Of a DNA stretch of 39,986 bases, positions 23,061 through 29,708 are shown piece after piece (the stretch's first letter is position 1; each line of letters opens with the position of its first letter). The stretch covers positions 1 to 39,986 of the forward strand of contig NZ_ATAX01000032.1 of the NCBI RefSeq assembly GCF_000571935.1, given 5' to 3'. The stretch is from Ruminococcus flavefaciens 007c (GTDB lineage: Bacteria; Bacillota; Clostridia; Oscillospirales; Ruminococcaceae). A model generated the notes under the pieces. That model saw nothing but the letters and a program-made list of their open reading frames with translations, had not been told where the DNA came from and did not search any database. The translations under genes were made by a program, and so were the position numbers.

Positions 23061-24652
23061 AGCTTCCAGTCGTCGCAGAGCTTGTGTATGGCCTCGGTAA
23101 GCTGGCGCATATCTGCATTGGTCCTTCCTTCAGAGTCTTTGATAAGAGCTGAGAGGCGTTCCGAAGCTGCAAGGAGATCGCTGTATGCGATGCTGAGGTT
23201 GGCGGAGTTCTTTTTCTTGGGAACGGGTATGGGATCGGCGTCTATGGTTATGACGTTCTCGGCAATGTTGAATTCGGCGCCGCTGAATGGAACGTATACC
23301 TCTGCGCCAAGCTCGTCGCGTAGCCTCTGTGCAAAGCTTTCGGAGGAACTGGCCTCACCGTGGTTTACAAAGAATCTCTTTACGCCAGATATGGCTTTTG
23401 CCCATGCCAGAAGACCGTTTACATCTGCGTGTCCGCTGATACCCGGGAGCTGGGTTATGCGTGCGGCTACCTTGACGGTTTCGCCGAAAAGCTTTACACG
23501 CTTTGCGCCGTCGACCAGTGCGCGGCCGATGGTATTGCTGGCCTGGTAGCCTACGAAGAGTATGGTGTTCTGCTTTTTCCAGAGGTTGTGCTTGAGGTGG
23601 TGCTTGATACGGCCTGCCTCACACATACCGCTGGCAGAGATTATGACCTTGGGGCGCTCGTCACTGTTTATGGCAACGGAGTCGTTGCTGGTGACTGTGC
23701 GGATAAGGCCTTCAAAGGTGATAGGATTGATGCCCTTGCGCACGAAGGAAAGAGCTTCCTCGTCATAGCAGCTTTCGCGGTTGCTTATGAATATATCGGT
23801 AGCTTCATTGGCGAGAGGGCTGTCCACATATACGGGGAAGCCGTCGTAGCCTTTCACAAGTCCTTCGTCCTTGATATGACGTATGAAGTAGAGCATTTCC
23901 TGAGTCCTGCCCACAGCGAAGGAGGGGATTATCACGCTGCCGCCGCGGTCAAAGGTCTCCTGGAGCACCTTCGCAAGAGATGAAGCGTAGTCCGTGGGGC
24001 GGTCGTGAACGCGGTTTCCGTAGGTGGATTCTATCATAACGTAGTCCGCAGCCTCAATGAACTGTGGATCGCGGATAAGCGGCTGATTCTGGTTGCCGAT
24101 GTCTCCCGAGAAAGCGATAGTCTTTGTGACGCCGTTTTCCGTAAGGGTAAGGAGTATGCTCGAGGAGCCGAGAAGATGTCCCGCATCGCGGAAGAGGACG
24201 GTTATACCCTCGCATATCTCCACGGGAGTTTCGTATTTATGGGGTATGAACAGCTCTATGGCACCGATAGCGTCATTCATGGTATATAGGGGCACGAAAT
24301 TGGGCTCGCCTCGTCTTGCGGCCTTGCGGCTGCGCCATTCTGCTTCAAATTCCTGTATATGGGCACTGTCACGGAGCATGACGTTGCAAAGATTGGTCGT
24401 TGCTTCGGTAGCGTGTATCTCTCCGCAGAAGCCGCCTGCGTACAGGAAGGGCAGCATACCAGAATGGTCAATATGTGCGTGTGTGAGCAGAACAAAGTCT
24501 ATATTTGAAGGCGCCACAGGTACCTGGACATTTTCGTAGATGTCCTCGCCCTGCTGCATACCGAAGTCCACCAGAAATTTTTTTCCGCAGGCCTCTATAT
24601 AGGTGCAGCTTCCCGTAACTTCGTGGGTAGCGCCGATAAAAGTCATTTTCAT
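23057..24652 (-). CDS. Beta-CASP metallo-beta-lactamase fold RNase-like hydrolase
   Basis: A 531-residue metallo-hydrolase of the CPSF/YSH1-like branch. Metal motif LTHAHIDHSG (near residues 56-65), then RDAGHLLGSSSI and FSGDIGNQNQPL supply further ligands. The beta-CASP cap contains IPSFAVGRTQEMLYFI and VIISASGMCEAGRIKHHLKHNL, and the RMMBL region has ISGHADVNGLL. Relatives are RNA endo/exonucleases. An extra C-terminal helical tail of about 70 residues (NSANLSIAYSDLLAASERL onward) follows the core. The start follows GGAGG. It is the first gene of an operon with the zinc-ribbon membrane protein. Confidence 0.92.
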   Translation of the reverse strand: MKMTFIGATHEVTGSCTYIEACGKKFLVDFGMQQGEDIYENVQVPVAPSNIDFVLLTHAHIDHSGMLPFLYAGGFCGEIHATEATTNLCNVMLRDSAHIQEFEAEWRSRKAARRGEPNFVPLYTMNDAIGAIELFIPHKYETPVEICEGITVLFRDAGHLLGSSSILLTLTENGVTKTIAFSGDIGNQNQPLIRDPQFIEAADYVMIESTYGNRVHDRPTDYASSLAKVLQETFDRGGSVIIPSFAVGRTQEMLYFIRHIKDEGLVKGYDGFPVYVDSPLANEATDIFISNRESCYDEEALSFVRKGINPITFEGLIRTVTSNDSVAINSDERPKVIISASGMCEAGRIKHHLKHNLWKKQNTILFVGYQASNTIGRALVDGAKRVKLFGETVKVAARITQLPGISGHADVNGLLAWAKAISGVKRFFVNHGEASSSESFAQRLRDELGAEVYVPFSGAEFNIAENVITIDADPIPVPKKKNSANLSIAYSDLLAASERLSALIKDSEGRTNADMRQLTEAIHKLCDDWKL

Positions 24653-24692
24653 TGAGAAACCTCCTTTGGTACGGTCATCTTTTTCTGATTTT

Positions 24693-24721
24693 ATTATATC
24701 ACTTTTCGGGGCAGATGTCTA
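24693..24721 (-). promoter_or_regulatory. Beta-CASP gene promoter
   Basis: Minus strand TAGACA (24716-24721), 17-nt spacer, TATAAT (24693-24698) preceded by TGA, an extended -10. Confidence 0.82.
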
Positions 24722-24770
24722 TAAAAAACATCAAAAAGCAGTAAAAGTGCAGGAGAACTGCAAAGGATTT

Positions 24771-24875
24771 AATGATAAACGATAAATTTTTATCGTAGAA
24801 ATTGCACAAAGGGATCGGGATCCTGCGGCATCGTTTATATGGAAACATACAATTTTTAATGATAAACATTAAAAA
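24771..24875. repeat. Operator-like inverted repeats upstream of the DUF2975 operon
   Basis: The gene-free 323-bp gap before the operon holds CGATAAA/TTTATCG (24780-24786, 24789-24795) and TTTTTAATG/CATTAAAAA (24853-24861, 24867-24875). Both are associated with the shared string AATGATAAAC (24771-24780 and 24858-24867). The second repeat ends 4 nt before the -35 box. They are candidate sites for the operon's own XRE regulator. Confidence 0.5.
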
Positions 24876-24879
24876 TATA

Positions 24880-24908
24880 TTGACAAACGTAAATGCTGGT
24901 GCTATTAT
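24880..24908 (+). promoter_or_regulatory. DUF2975-XRE operon promoter
   Basis: TTGACA (24880-24885), 17-nt spacer, TATTAT (24903-24908), about 68 nt before the first gene. Confidence 0.88.
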
Positions 24909-24975
24909 AAAGTCACAGAAACGGAGTGACTCAATGTTCTGATAATGAACAAATTCTTTTTAAGGAGCGATAAAA

Positions 24976-25443
24976 ATGAATAAAACAAAAGTAGAAGCCA
25001 TGATAAAGAGAAGCAGCCTTATTGTAATGATAATAGCTGCTGTTGAGACAGTTTTTGCATTGTTTTTAGTGATAATGGAATGTAGGCATTTAAAAAACAT
25101 TGAAAGATTGCCTGATGCATTCCTTAATCTTTTATTACCGGAAGTTGTAGAAATGTTTTTCAATGGAATTGTATATTTGGTTTGGACGATTATATTCTAC
25201 AGGATATTCCGAAGCGGCAGACCATTTACAAATGGCAATATAATTGCAGTCAGAGTTGTAGCTGCCCTGACATTTATCAAAGGTTTTGTTTGGGTTTTTA
25301 TAAGATATGGTGCAGGTGATTCGATCTTAACGTCAATTGTCGGACCGTTCTTTTCAACATTCGGTGCTGTTTTATTCCTGCTTTTTGCCGAAATAATGCG
25401 CTACGGAAAGCTTCTCCAGATAGAGTCGGACGAAACGTTATGA
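24976..25443 (+). CDS. DUF2975 membrane protein, copy 1
   Basis: A 155-residue protein with four membrane segments. The family signature at the third helix boundary is IFYRIFRSGRPFTNGNII (usual form: ...G.PF......), and it ends FAEIMRYGKLLQIESDETL, the typical DUF2975 C-terminus (G-x-x-L-Q-x-E-x-D-E-T-L). DUF2975 proteins pair with a small XRE regulator; their role, perhaps in sensing membrane state or export, is not established. AAGGAG lies about 9 nt upstream of the ATG. It is first of three copies in one operon and the most divergent in its middle. Confidence 0.88.
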   Translation: MNKTKVEAMIKRSSLIVMIIAAVETVFALFLVIMECRHLKNIERLPDAFLNLLLPEVVEMFFNGIVYLVWTIIFYRIFRSGRPFTNGNIIAVRVVAALTFIKGFVWVFIRYGAGDSILTSIVGPFFSTFGAVLFLLFAEIMRYGKLLQIESDETL

Positions 25444-25484
25444 GGTGAGCCGATATGGCACAGTTTTTTCAGGGAGGTATTGAT

Positions 25485-25976
25485 ATGAATAACGAGAAAT
25501 TAATGTCAAAGATCAGAACAGTCAGCAGGATATCGGTAGTCGGAGCAGTCATATATATAGCAGTTTCGGCCTTGCGTTTCGTTCCTGACGCCGTGAAAGG
25601 CTTTAAAGACGGATGGAACAGTGTTGATGCCGATACCGGGGCACAGGAAGAGGTGATGTCGTGGGTACAGCTCATGGTCGTGCCATTTGCTATCGCTTTT
25701 GCGGCAGTATCACTGATAATAATAGTATCTGGGCTTCAAGTGCTCTTCGGTATGAGCAGGAATGTTTCGCCATTCAATGACAAGGTCAGCAAAGCGGTAA
25801 AAAAGCTTGGTATAAGCTTTATTGTATTTGACGTGGTCAAAACTGTGCTTTATTTATTTATGTACGGCACTCTCGGTATCGGTATGGTATGGCTGGCAGG
25901 ACTTATATTATGTGCATTTGCGCTGGTATTCCGCTATGGAACTATCCTGCAGCAGGAATCGGACGAGCTTCTCTGA
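25485..25976 (+). CDS. DUF2975 membrane protein, copy 2
   Basis: A 163-residue four-helix membrane protein with VLFGMSRNVSPFNDKVSKAVKKLG and the ending FRYGTILQQESDELL, close to copy 3 (SGLSRNSTPFTKKTANIVRDLG, FRYGSNLQRESDETL). The start at 25485 was chosen because GGGAGG lies 7 nt upstream and MNNEKLMSKI aligns with the starts of its paralogs. A second ATG at 25455 with GAGGTGAG upstream is in frame; it looks like a remnant of the junction that precedes the regulator gene in the ancestral gene pair (see findings). Confidence 0.87.
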   Translation: MNNEKLMSKIRTVSRISVVGAVIYIAVSALRFVPDAVKGFKDGWNSVDADTGAQEEVMSWVQLMVVPFAIAFAAVSLIIIVSGLQVLFGMSRNVSPFNDKVSKAVKKLGISFIVFDVVKTVLYLFMYGTLGIGMVWLAGLILCAFALVFRYGTILQQESDELL

Positions 25977-25994
25977 TAAAAGGAAGGGACGGAT

Positions 25995-26462
25995 ATGGAT
26001 AAGGAAAAACTTACGAAAAAGATAAATAAACTCAGCAAGTTCGTGGTATGCGCAATGGTGGTATATTTTATGCTTAACTGCTGCGGCATATGGCCCGATA
26101 CAAAGTCGGGCGACACGGTGAGTCTGGACGTTGATAAAGTGCCTTTCTGGAAGGCTTCGCTGGGGATAGTTACCATAGTGCTCATCATAGCATCTGTGAT
26201 CGGCGTCTACATACAGACCTACAGGCTTATGTCGGGGCTGAGCAGGAACAGCACTCCGTTTACAAAAAAGACAGCAAATATCGTCCGTGACCTCGGGATA
26301 TTTTTCATTATCATGGAAATAGCAGGCGATACTTTCATGTTCATTGCAGGCGGCGTGGTCAATGTAAACTTTTTCTGGCTGGCAGGACTTATCATGTACA
26401 GCTTTTCGCTGGTTTTCAGATACGGATCCAATTTGCAGCGGGAATCCGACGAAACTTTGTGA
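25995..26462 (+). CDS. DUF2975 membrane protein, copy 3
   Basis: A 155-residue four-helix membrane protein. It begins MDKEKLTKKINKLSKFVVCAM and carries RLMSGLSRNSTPFTKKTA, then IFFIIMEIAG and GLIMYSFSLVFRYGSNLQRESDETL. It is 18 nt after copy 2, with GGAAGGGACGG as the ribosome binding region. The regulator gene follows after 11 nt, the natural partner position for a DUF2975 gene, so this copy is probably the ancestral partner. Confidence 0.88.
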   Translation: MDKEKLTKKINKLSKFVVCAMVVYFMLNCCGIWPDTKSGDTVSLDVDKVPFWKASLGIVTIVLIIASVIGVYIQTYRLMSGLSRNSTPFTKKTANIVRDLGIFFIIMEIAGDTFMFIAGGVVNVNFFWLAGLIMYSFSLVFRYGSNLQRESDETL

Positions 26463-26473
26463 GGTGAGCTGAT

Positions 26474-26689
26474 ATGTCGATAATTCTAAGACTTGACCGC
26501 GTAATGGCGGACAGAAAAATGAGCCTTAACGAGCTCAGCGAACGTGTGGGAGTGAGCAACGTCAACCTTTCTAAGCTGAAAACGGGAAAGGTCAGTGCTA
26601 TACGCTTTTCCACGCTGAACGCAATATGCAAGGTGCTTAATTGTCAGCCGGGAGATATACTCGAGTTCATAGACGACGGCGAGGAATAA
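26474..26689 (+). CDS. YozG-like XRE transcription regulator
   Basis: A 71-residue protein made almost only of a helix-turn-helix: ILRLDRVMADRKMSLNELSERVGVSNVNLSKLKTGK is the HTH, followed by AIRFSTLNAICKVLNCQPGDILEF, the typical XRE tail of the YozG group. It binds DNA as a dimer and probably controls its own operon through the inverted repeats at 24.78-24.88 kb. GAGGTGAG overlaps the stop of copy 3 and serves as its ribosome binding site. Confidence 0.92.
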   Translation: MSIILRLDRVMADRKMSLNELSERVGVSNVNLSKLKTGKVSAIRFSTLNAICKVLNCQPGDILEFIDDGEE

Positions 26690-26731
26690 ACAAAACGGGG
26701 CAGAATGATATAGGGATTTTAATAATATAAG

Positions 26732-26763
26732 GCCCGAAAGCGGTAGGGGTACCGTTTTCGGGC
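26732..26763 (+). terminator. Terminator of the DUF2975-XRE operon
   Basis: Long stem with GCCCGAAA..CGGTA (26732-26745) and TACCG..TTTCGGGC (26750-26763), one mismatch, 4-nt loop, followed by TTCGTTGCTTTT. The T run is interrupted. It may also serve the convergent gene ending at 26787. Confidence 0.72.
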
Positions 26764-26786
26764 TTCGTTGCTTTTATATAAGGCTG

Positions 26787-27551
26787 TTACTTGCCGTTTA
26801 TTTCCTTTATGTCGTAGGAAAGCTCATAGAGCTCATTGTCACATTCGCTGTAAAAGCTGTTCACTATGCGGCTTGCCACAAGATGACCTCCGTCGTCGTC
26901 GGCGCCTACGAGGAGCACGAGAACTGTGCCGTTTTCGCAGGTGGAAGCCATATCTCCCCGTCGGAGACAGTTTTTCACGGCTTCCGAGAGTATATCCATG
27001 ACCTTTTTATCCCTCTTTGCATCCTCCGTGCCCTTTTTTATAAGGCTTATGACCAGCATCTGCGCGCTTTTATCTGTTCTTTCGAGTATTCGCATCACAA
27101 AGCGGAAGATGTTGCCGAAGTCCACCGAGCGGACGCAGTAAGCTCCCGAGCCGCTGTCCTGAAGGGACATAAGCGCTCTGAGGTCTATATTTGCGGCGCT
27201 TTCCTCTTCACAGGGGATCAGTGACAGAGCCCGTATCCTGCGCAGTATAAGCTTCGGACACAGGGGCAGACCGATAACATCGTCAAACCCCTGGGAAAGG
27301 AGTATCTCCTGATTTTCGGCACTGCTGTCGGAAGTAACGGCGGCGGCAGGAATATTCGCCAGCTTTTCCGAACTGCGGATATTTTCGATAACTGCACCTA
27401 TGGAACCGCCGCAGTATTCCTGAGAGATCAGCAGCAGATCACAGCTGGTCAGCCGACGCGGATCAGCAGTAAATATGCAGTCAAAGGAGCTGCCGACAGC
27501 ATTTTCCCAGTATTTACGGTTATCCGATCTGTCGATGATACCTGCTTTCAT
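26787..27551 (-). CDS. Degenerate receiver plus GGDEF-like protein
   Basis: A 254-residue protein. Residues 1-115 have the receiver fold order (KAGIIDRSDNRK, then CDLLLISQEY, PAAAVTSDSS, LSQGFDDVIGLPLCPKLILRRI), but the phospho-acceptor Asp of the third strand is replaced by Ser in LLIS. Residues about 140-250 resemble a GGDEF domain (SVDFGNIFRFVMRILER, LSEAVKNCLRRGDMASTCENGTVLVLLVGADDDGGHLVASRIVNSF), but the GGDEF signature itself is lost (STCENGTVLVLL). It should therefore neither be phosphorylated nor make cyclic di-GMP in the usual way. The start follows GGAGGTG. It could be a binding or scaffold protein. Confidence 0.72.
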   Translation of the reverse strand: MKAGIIDRSDNRKYWENAVGSSFDCIFTADPRRLTSCDLLLISQEYCGGSIGAVIENIRSSEKLANIPAAAVTSDSSAENQEILLSQGFDDVIGLPLCPKLILRRIRALSLIPCEEESAANIDLRALMSLQDSGSGAYCVRSVDFGNIFRFVMRILERTDKSAQMLVISLIKKGTEDAKRDKKVMDILSEAVKNCLRRGDMASTCENGTVLVLLVGADDDGGHLVASRIVNSFYSECDNELYELSYDIKEINGK

Positions 27552-27586
27552 AGCACACCTCCGTTCAAAAGTTGTTCATATTTTCT

Positions 27587-27615
27587 ATTGTATCATACCT
27601 TTGTGAAAGTTTCAA
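27587..27615 (-). promoter_or_regulatory. Promoter of the receiver/GGDEF-like gene
   Basis: Minus strand TTGAAA (27610-27615), 17-nt spacer, TACAAT (27587-27592), about 35 nt from the start codon. Confidence 0.82.
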
Positions 27616-27684
27616 TCATCATTTGCAACAAATTTCAGCTCCTTTTTTTGGCTGAATGAGCATAATACAAAGACAGCTGTTTCC

Positions 27685-27714
27685 GTTTCGCAATAAAAGC
27701 GAAACCGTTTTTTT
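27685..27714 (+). terminator. Orphan + strand terminator
   Basis: Arms GTTTCGC (27685-27691) and GCGAAAC (27699-27705) with a 7-nt loop and seven T at 27708-27714. No + gene ends here; the upstream gene is on the other strand. It abuts the -35 box of the next promoter. Confidence 0.72.
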
Positions 27715-27716
27715 GC

Positions 27717-27745
27717 TTGCTATTTTTGAAAAGTTGCTGTATAAT
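27717..27745 (+). promoter_or_regulatory. Lipoprotein pair promoter
   Basis: TTGCTA (27717-27722), 17-nt spacer, TATAAT (27740-27745), about 33 nt before the first lipoprotein gene. Confidence 0.78.
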
Positions 27746-27778
27746 GTATTTACAAGATCTGTATGAGGAGGTAAGGAC

Positions 27779-28417
27779 ATGAAAATAAAAAAGACTTTTG
27801 CTGCTGTTTCGGCGTCAGCAATGCTGGCAGCTGCCATGCTTTCGGGCTGCACCGATAATAATACGAGCTATATCGAAAGACCGCAGACTGAAACTGTCAC
27901 TACCACAGACGACATTGTTGAATGGACAACAAAGGCAGTCACGACCAAGACAGTTACTTCCTCAAGGAAGAACAAAAAGATCACTTCTGCCTCTGATACC
28001 AAGGTCACTACATCTTCGGGCAAGAACGGCAAAAATGGAAAGAACGGCAAGAACGGCGGAAAAACCACTTCATCTTCCGATACATACACCGAAACTACTA
28101 CAACCGAAGTTTTTGATGCAGAGGACGGCACCTATGTTGAGTACCATTTCCGCAATAAAAAGCTCCTTAACCAGCACTTTGAGAAGCATGGCAGGGAGTT
28201 TGACGGTGATTTCAACTATGCTACCGCTGCGGATTATGAAAAGGGCGCCAGTGATGTTATAAACAACAAGACAGCGCTTCACAAGACCGAAGCCGAGGAC
28301 GGCGACGGAGTTTATTATATCGAGGCTACCAATGAGTTCGTCATACTTTCCACTGACGGCTATATAAGGACATATTTCCGTCCTGACGGCGGTCTCAGCT
28401 ATTATAACAGACAATAG
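27779..28417 (+). CDS. Lipoprotein with repeat-rich linker
   Basis: A 212-residue exported lipoprotein: signal peptide MKIKKTFAAVSASAMLAAAML with lipobox LSGC (Cys24). Residues about 30-120 are a Thr/Ser/Lys linker with the short tandem repeat GKNGKNGKNGKNGG, then TTSSSDTYTETTTTEV. The C-terminal domain (residues about 120-212) has YVEYHFRNKKLLNQHFEKHGREFDGDF and ends VILSTDGYIRTYFRPDGGLSYYNRQ. This ending resembles small domains found in toxin-like or endonuclease-like polypeptides (YIRTYF..), but I cannot assign it. The start has GAGGAGG. It is 16 nt upstream of a second lipoprotein gene, probably co-transcribed. Confidence 0.78.
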   Translation: MKIKKTFAAVSASAMLAAAMLSGCTDNNTSYIERPQTETVTTTDDIVEWTTKAVTTKTVTSSRKNKKITSASDTKVTTSSGKNGKNGKNGKNGGKTTSSSDTYTETTTTEVFDAEDGTYVEYHFRNKKLLNQHFEKHGREFDGDFNYATAADYEKGASDVINNKTALHKTEAEDGDGVYYIEATNEFVILSTDGYIRTYFRPDGGLSYYNRQ

Positions 28418-28433
28418 GAATGAAGGTGCTTGA

Positions 28434-29138
28434 ATGAATAAAGCAATATTAACAGCGGCTGCGGCGGTTTCGGCAGCGGTCCTGCTCTGCGGCTGTGCAG
28501 GCAGCCATTCTTCAGATAAAAAGGGGGCAGCGGCAAAACCCGAGCGTCCCACATCCTGGAGCACGGAGCAGAGAAGCCTTGAGGAGGTCACGCCGAATAA
28601 GGGCGAAACACAGGTATTCATCACAAAGGATGAGGAAAATGATGCTGTAAGGCTGATACAGGGAGTTCTCAGTACTGAGCCCATAAACGATGAGAAGGCA
28701 GCTCTTGACCTGATAGCTTCCTATTCCGAGGTCATGGGCTTTGTGGACGTATACAGCGAGCTGAAGTTCGGCGGCATCATTGATTACAGCGACAAGCTGG
28801 ATTACAGATTCGATCAGTACTGCAATGATATAAAGGTGGAAGGCAGCTTTGTTGAGCTCACTGTGGATATGACCGAGGGAAACAAGGCAGTAGTCCTCAA
28901 CAGCACCTATACCGATACATGGGGCTTAAGCACCAAGCCGAGAGTAAGCTCTCAGGACGCCGTCAGATGTGCAGCGGACAGGTTCAAGCTGTCAAAGGCC
29001 GCTGCAAAACCCGAGCTTACCATATTTGAAGGCCCGAAACTGGCGTGGGTAGTACCTGTAAAGGACAAAGAGGTATGCGAGGTGTACATCGACGCCGAAA
29101 ACGGGGACATTATTCACGAAAAGCGCATAGAAAGCTGA
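28434..29138 (+). CDS. Lipoprotein with FTP/PepSY propeptide-like domains
   Basis: A 234-residue lipoprotein: signal peptide MNKAILTAAAAVSAAVLLCGC, Cys21. Residues about 60-175 resemble the FTP domain of thermolysin-type propeptides (YRFDQYCNDIKVEGSFVELTVDMTEGNKAVVLNSTYTD, matching the pattern yxQxxxGxxVxG). Residues about 175-234 resemble a PepSY domain (SSQDAVRCAADRFKL, LAWVVPVKDKEVCEVYIDAENGDIIHEKRI). In proteases these regions inhibit and chaperone the enzyme; here no protease domain follows. A surface-anchored peptidase inhibitor or chaperone is a reasonable inference. It is the second gene of a lipoprotein pair. Confidence 0.82.
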   Translation: MNKAILTAAAAVSAAVLLCGCAGSHSSDKKGAAAKPERPTSWSTEQRSLEEVTPNKGETQVFITKDEENDAVRLIQGVLSTEPINDEKAALDLIASYSEVMGFVDVYSELKFGGIIDYSDKLDYRFDQYCNDIKVEGSFVELTVDMTEGNKAVVLNSTYTDTWGLSTKPRVSSQDAVRCAADRFKLSKAAAKPELTIFEGPKLAWVVPVKDKEVCEVYIDAENGDIIHEKRIES

Positions 29139-29147
29139 ATATAAAAG

Positions 29148-29184
29148 AAAAGGGGATACATTCCTTACGGAACATATCCCTTTT
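29148..29184 (+). terminator. Terminator between lipoprotein and HPr-like gene
   Basis: Stem GGGATA (29153-29158) with TATCCC (29175-29180), inner TTCC/GGAA, A-rich left side and TTTT right side, usable by both convergent genes. Confidence 0.8.
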
Positions 29185-29200
29185 GCTTTTTCCTTTTATC

Positions 29201-29431
29201 TTACTTTACGATAAATTTGTCGATCTCCTTGAGGAACTTGTCAGCATCATCTGTGTGCGCATTAAGCTGGATGGGTTTTGAGAGGTCGAGGCTGAAGATA
29301 CCCATGATGGATTTTGCATCGATAGCATATCTTCCGGAAACGAGGTCAATATCGAAATCATACTTCATAACGATGTTGACGAATTCCTTTACGTCATTGA
29401 TTGCCTGAAGATTAACAGTTGTTTTAGTCAT
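29201..29431 (-). CDS. HPr-like protein without active-site histidine
   Basis: A 76-residue protein of HPr/Crh length. The regulatory-site block AKSIMGIFSLDL aligns with AKSIMGVMSLGI of HPr, so Ser41 corresponds to HPr Ser46. The block that should hold the phosphocarrier histidine (GLHARPA) reads LQAINDVKEF instead, so no His15 exists. It cannot pass phosphate in the sugar phosphotransferase system. Like Crh it may act as a Ser-phosphorylated partner of CcpA-type regulators; that is inference from the retained site. The start follows AGGAGGT. It has a consensus promoter, divergent from mtaB. Confidence 0.88.
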   Translation of the reverse strand: MTKTTVNLQAINDVKEFVNIVMKYDFDIDLVSGRYAIDAKSIMGIFSLDLSKPIQLNAHTDDADKFLKEIDKFIVK

Positions 29432-29516
29432 ACTTTACCTCCTGTTTTCAGATGTCTGTGTTTGTTTTTTTCTTGTTTATTTCTTTTTTATGCGGCTTTT
29501 CCACTTCCGCAACTAT

Positions 29517-29545
29517 ATAATAGCACGTAAATTCGGCAATGTCAA
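29517..29545 (-). promoter_or_regulatory. HPr-like gene promoter
   Basis: Minus strand TTGACA (29540-29545), 17-nt spacer, TATTAT (29517-29522). Its -35 box lies 4 nt from that of the divergent mtaB promoter. Confidence 0.9.
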
Positions 29546-29549
29546 GGCG

Positions 29550-29578
29550 TTGACAGAATTTTCGGCAATTGGTATAAT
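29550..29578 (+). promoter_or_regulatory. mtaB promoter, full sigma-A consensus
   Basis: TTGACA (29550-29555), 17-nt spacer, TATAAT (29573-29578), an exact consensus. The leader to mtaB is about 125 nt, AT-rich, with no recognised switch. Confidence 0.9.
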
Positions 29579-29708
29579 TGATTGATATGGGGGGAGATAT
29601 TTTTTATTAATACCGATATACTATTAAGAGTGCATAAAATTATTAATTTAAATTTGTGCATTATTCCAGTGAGGGAAAGTGCAAGTTTTATGATATTTAA
29701 GGTGAGTT

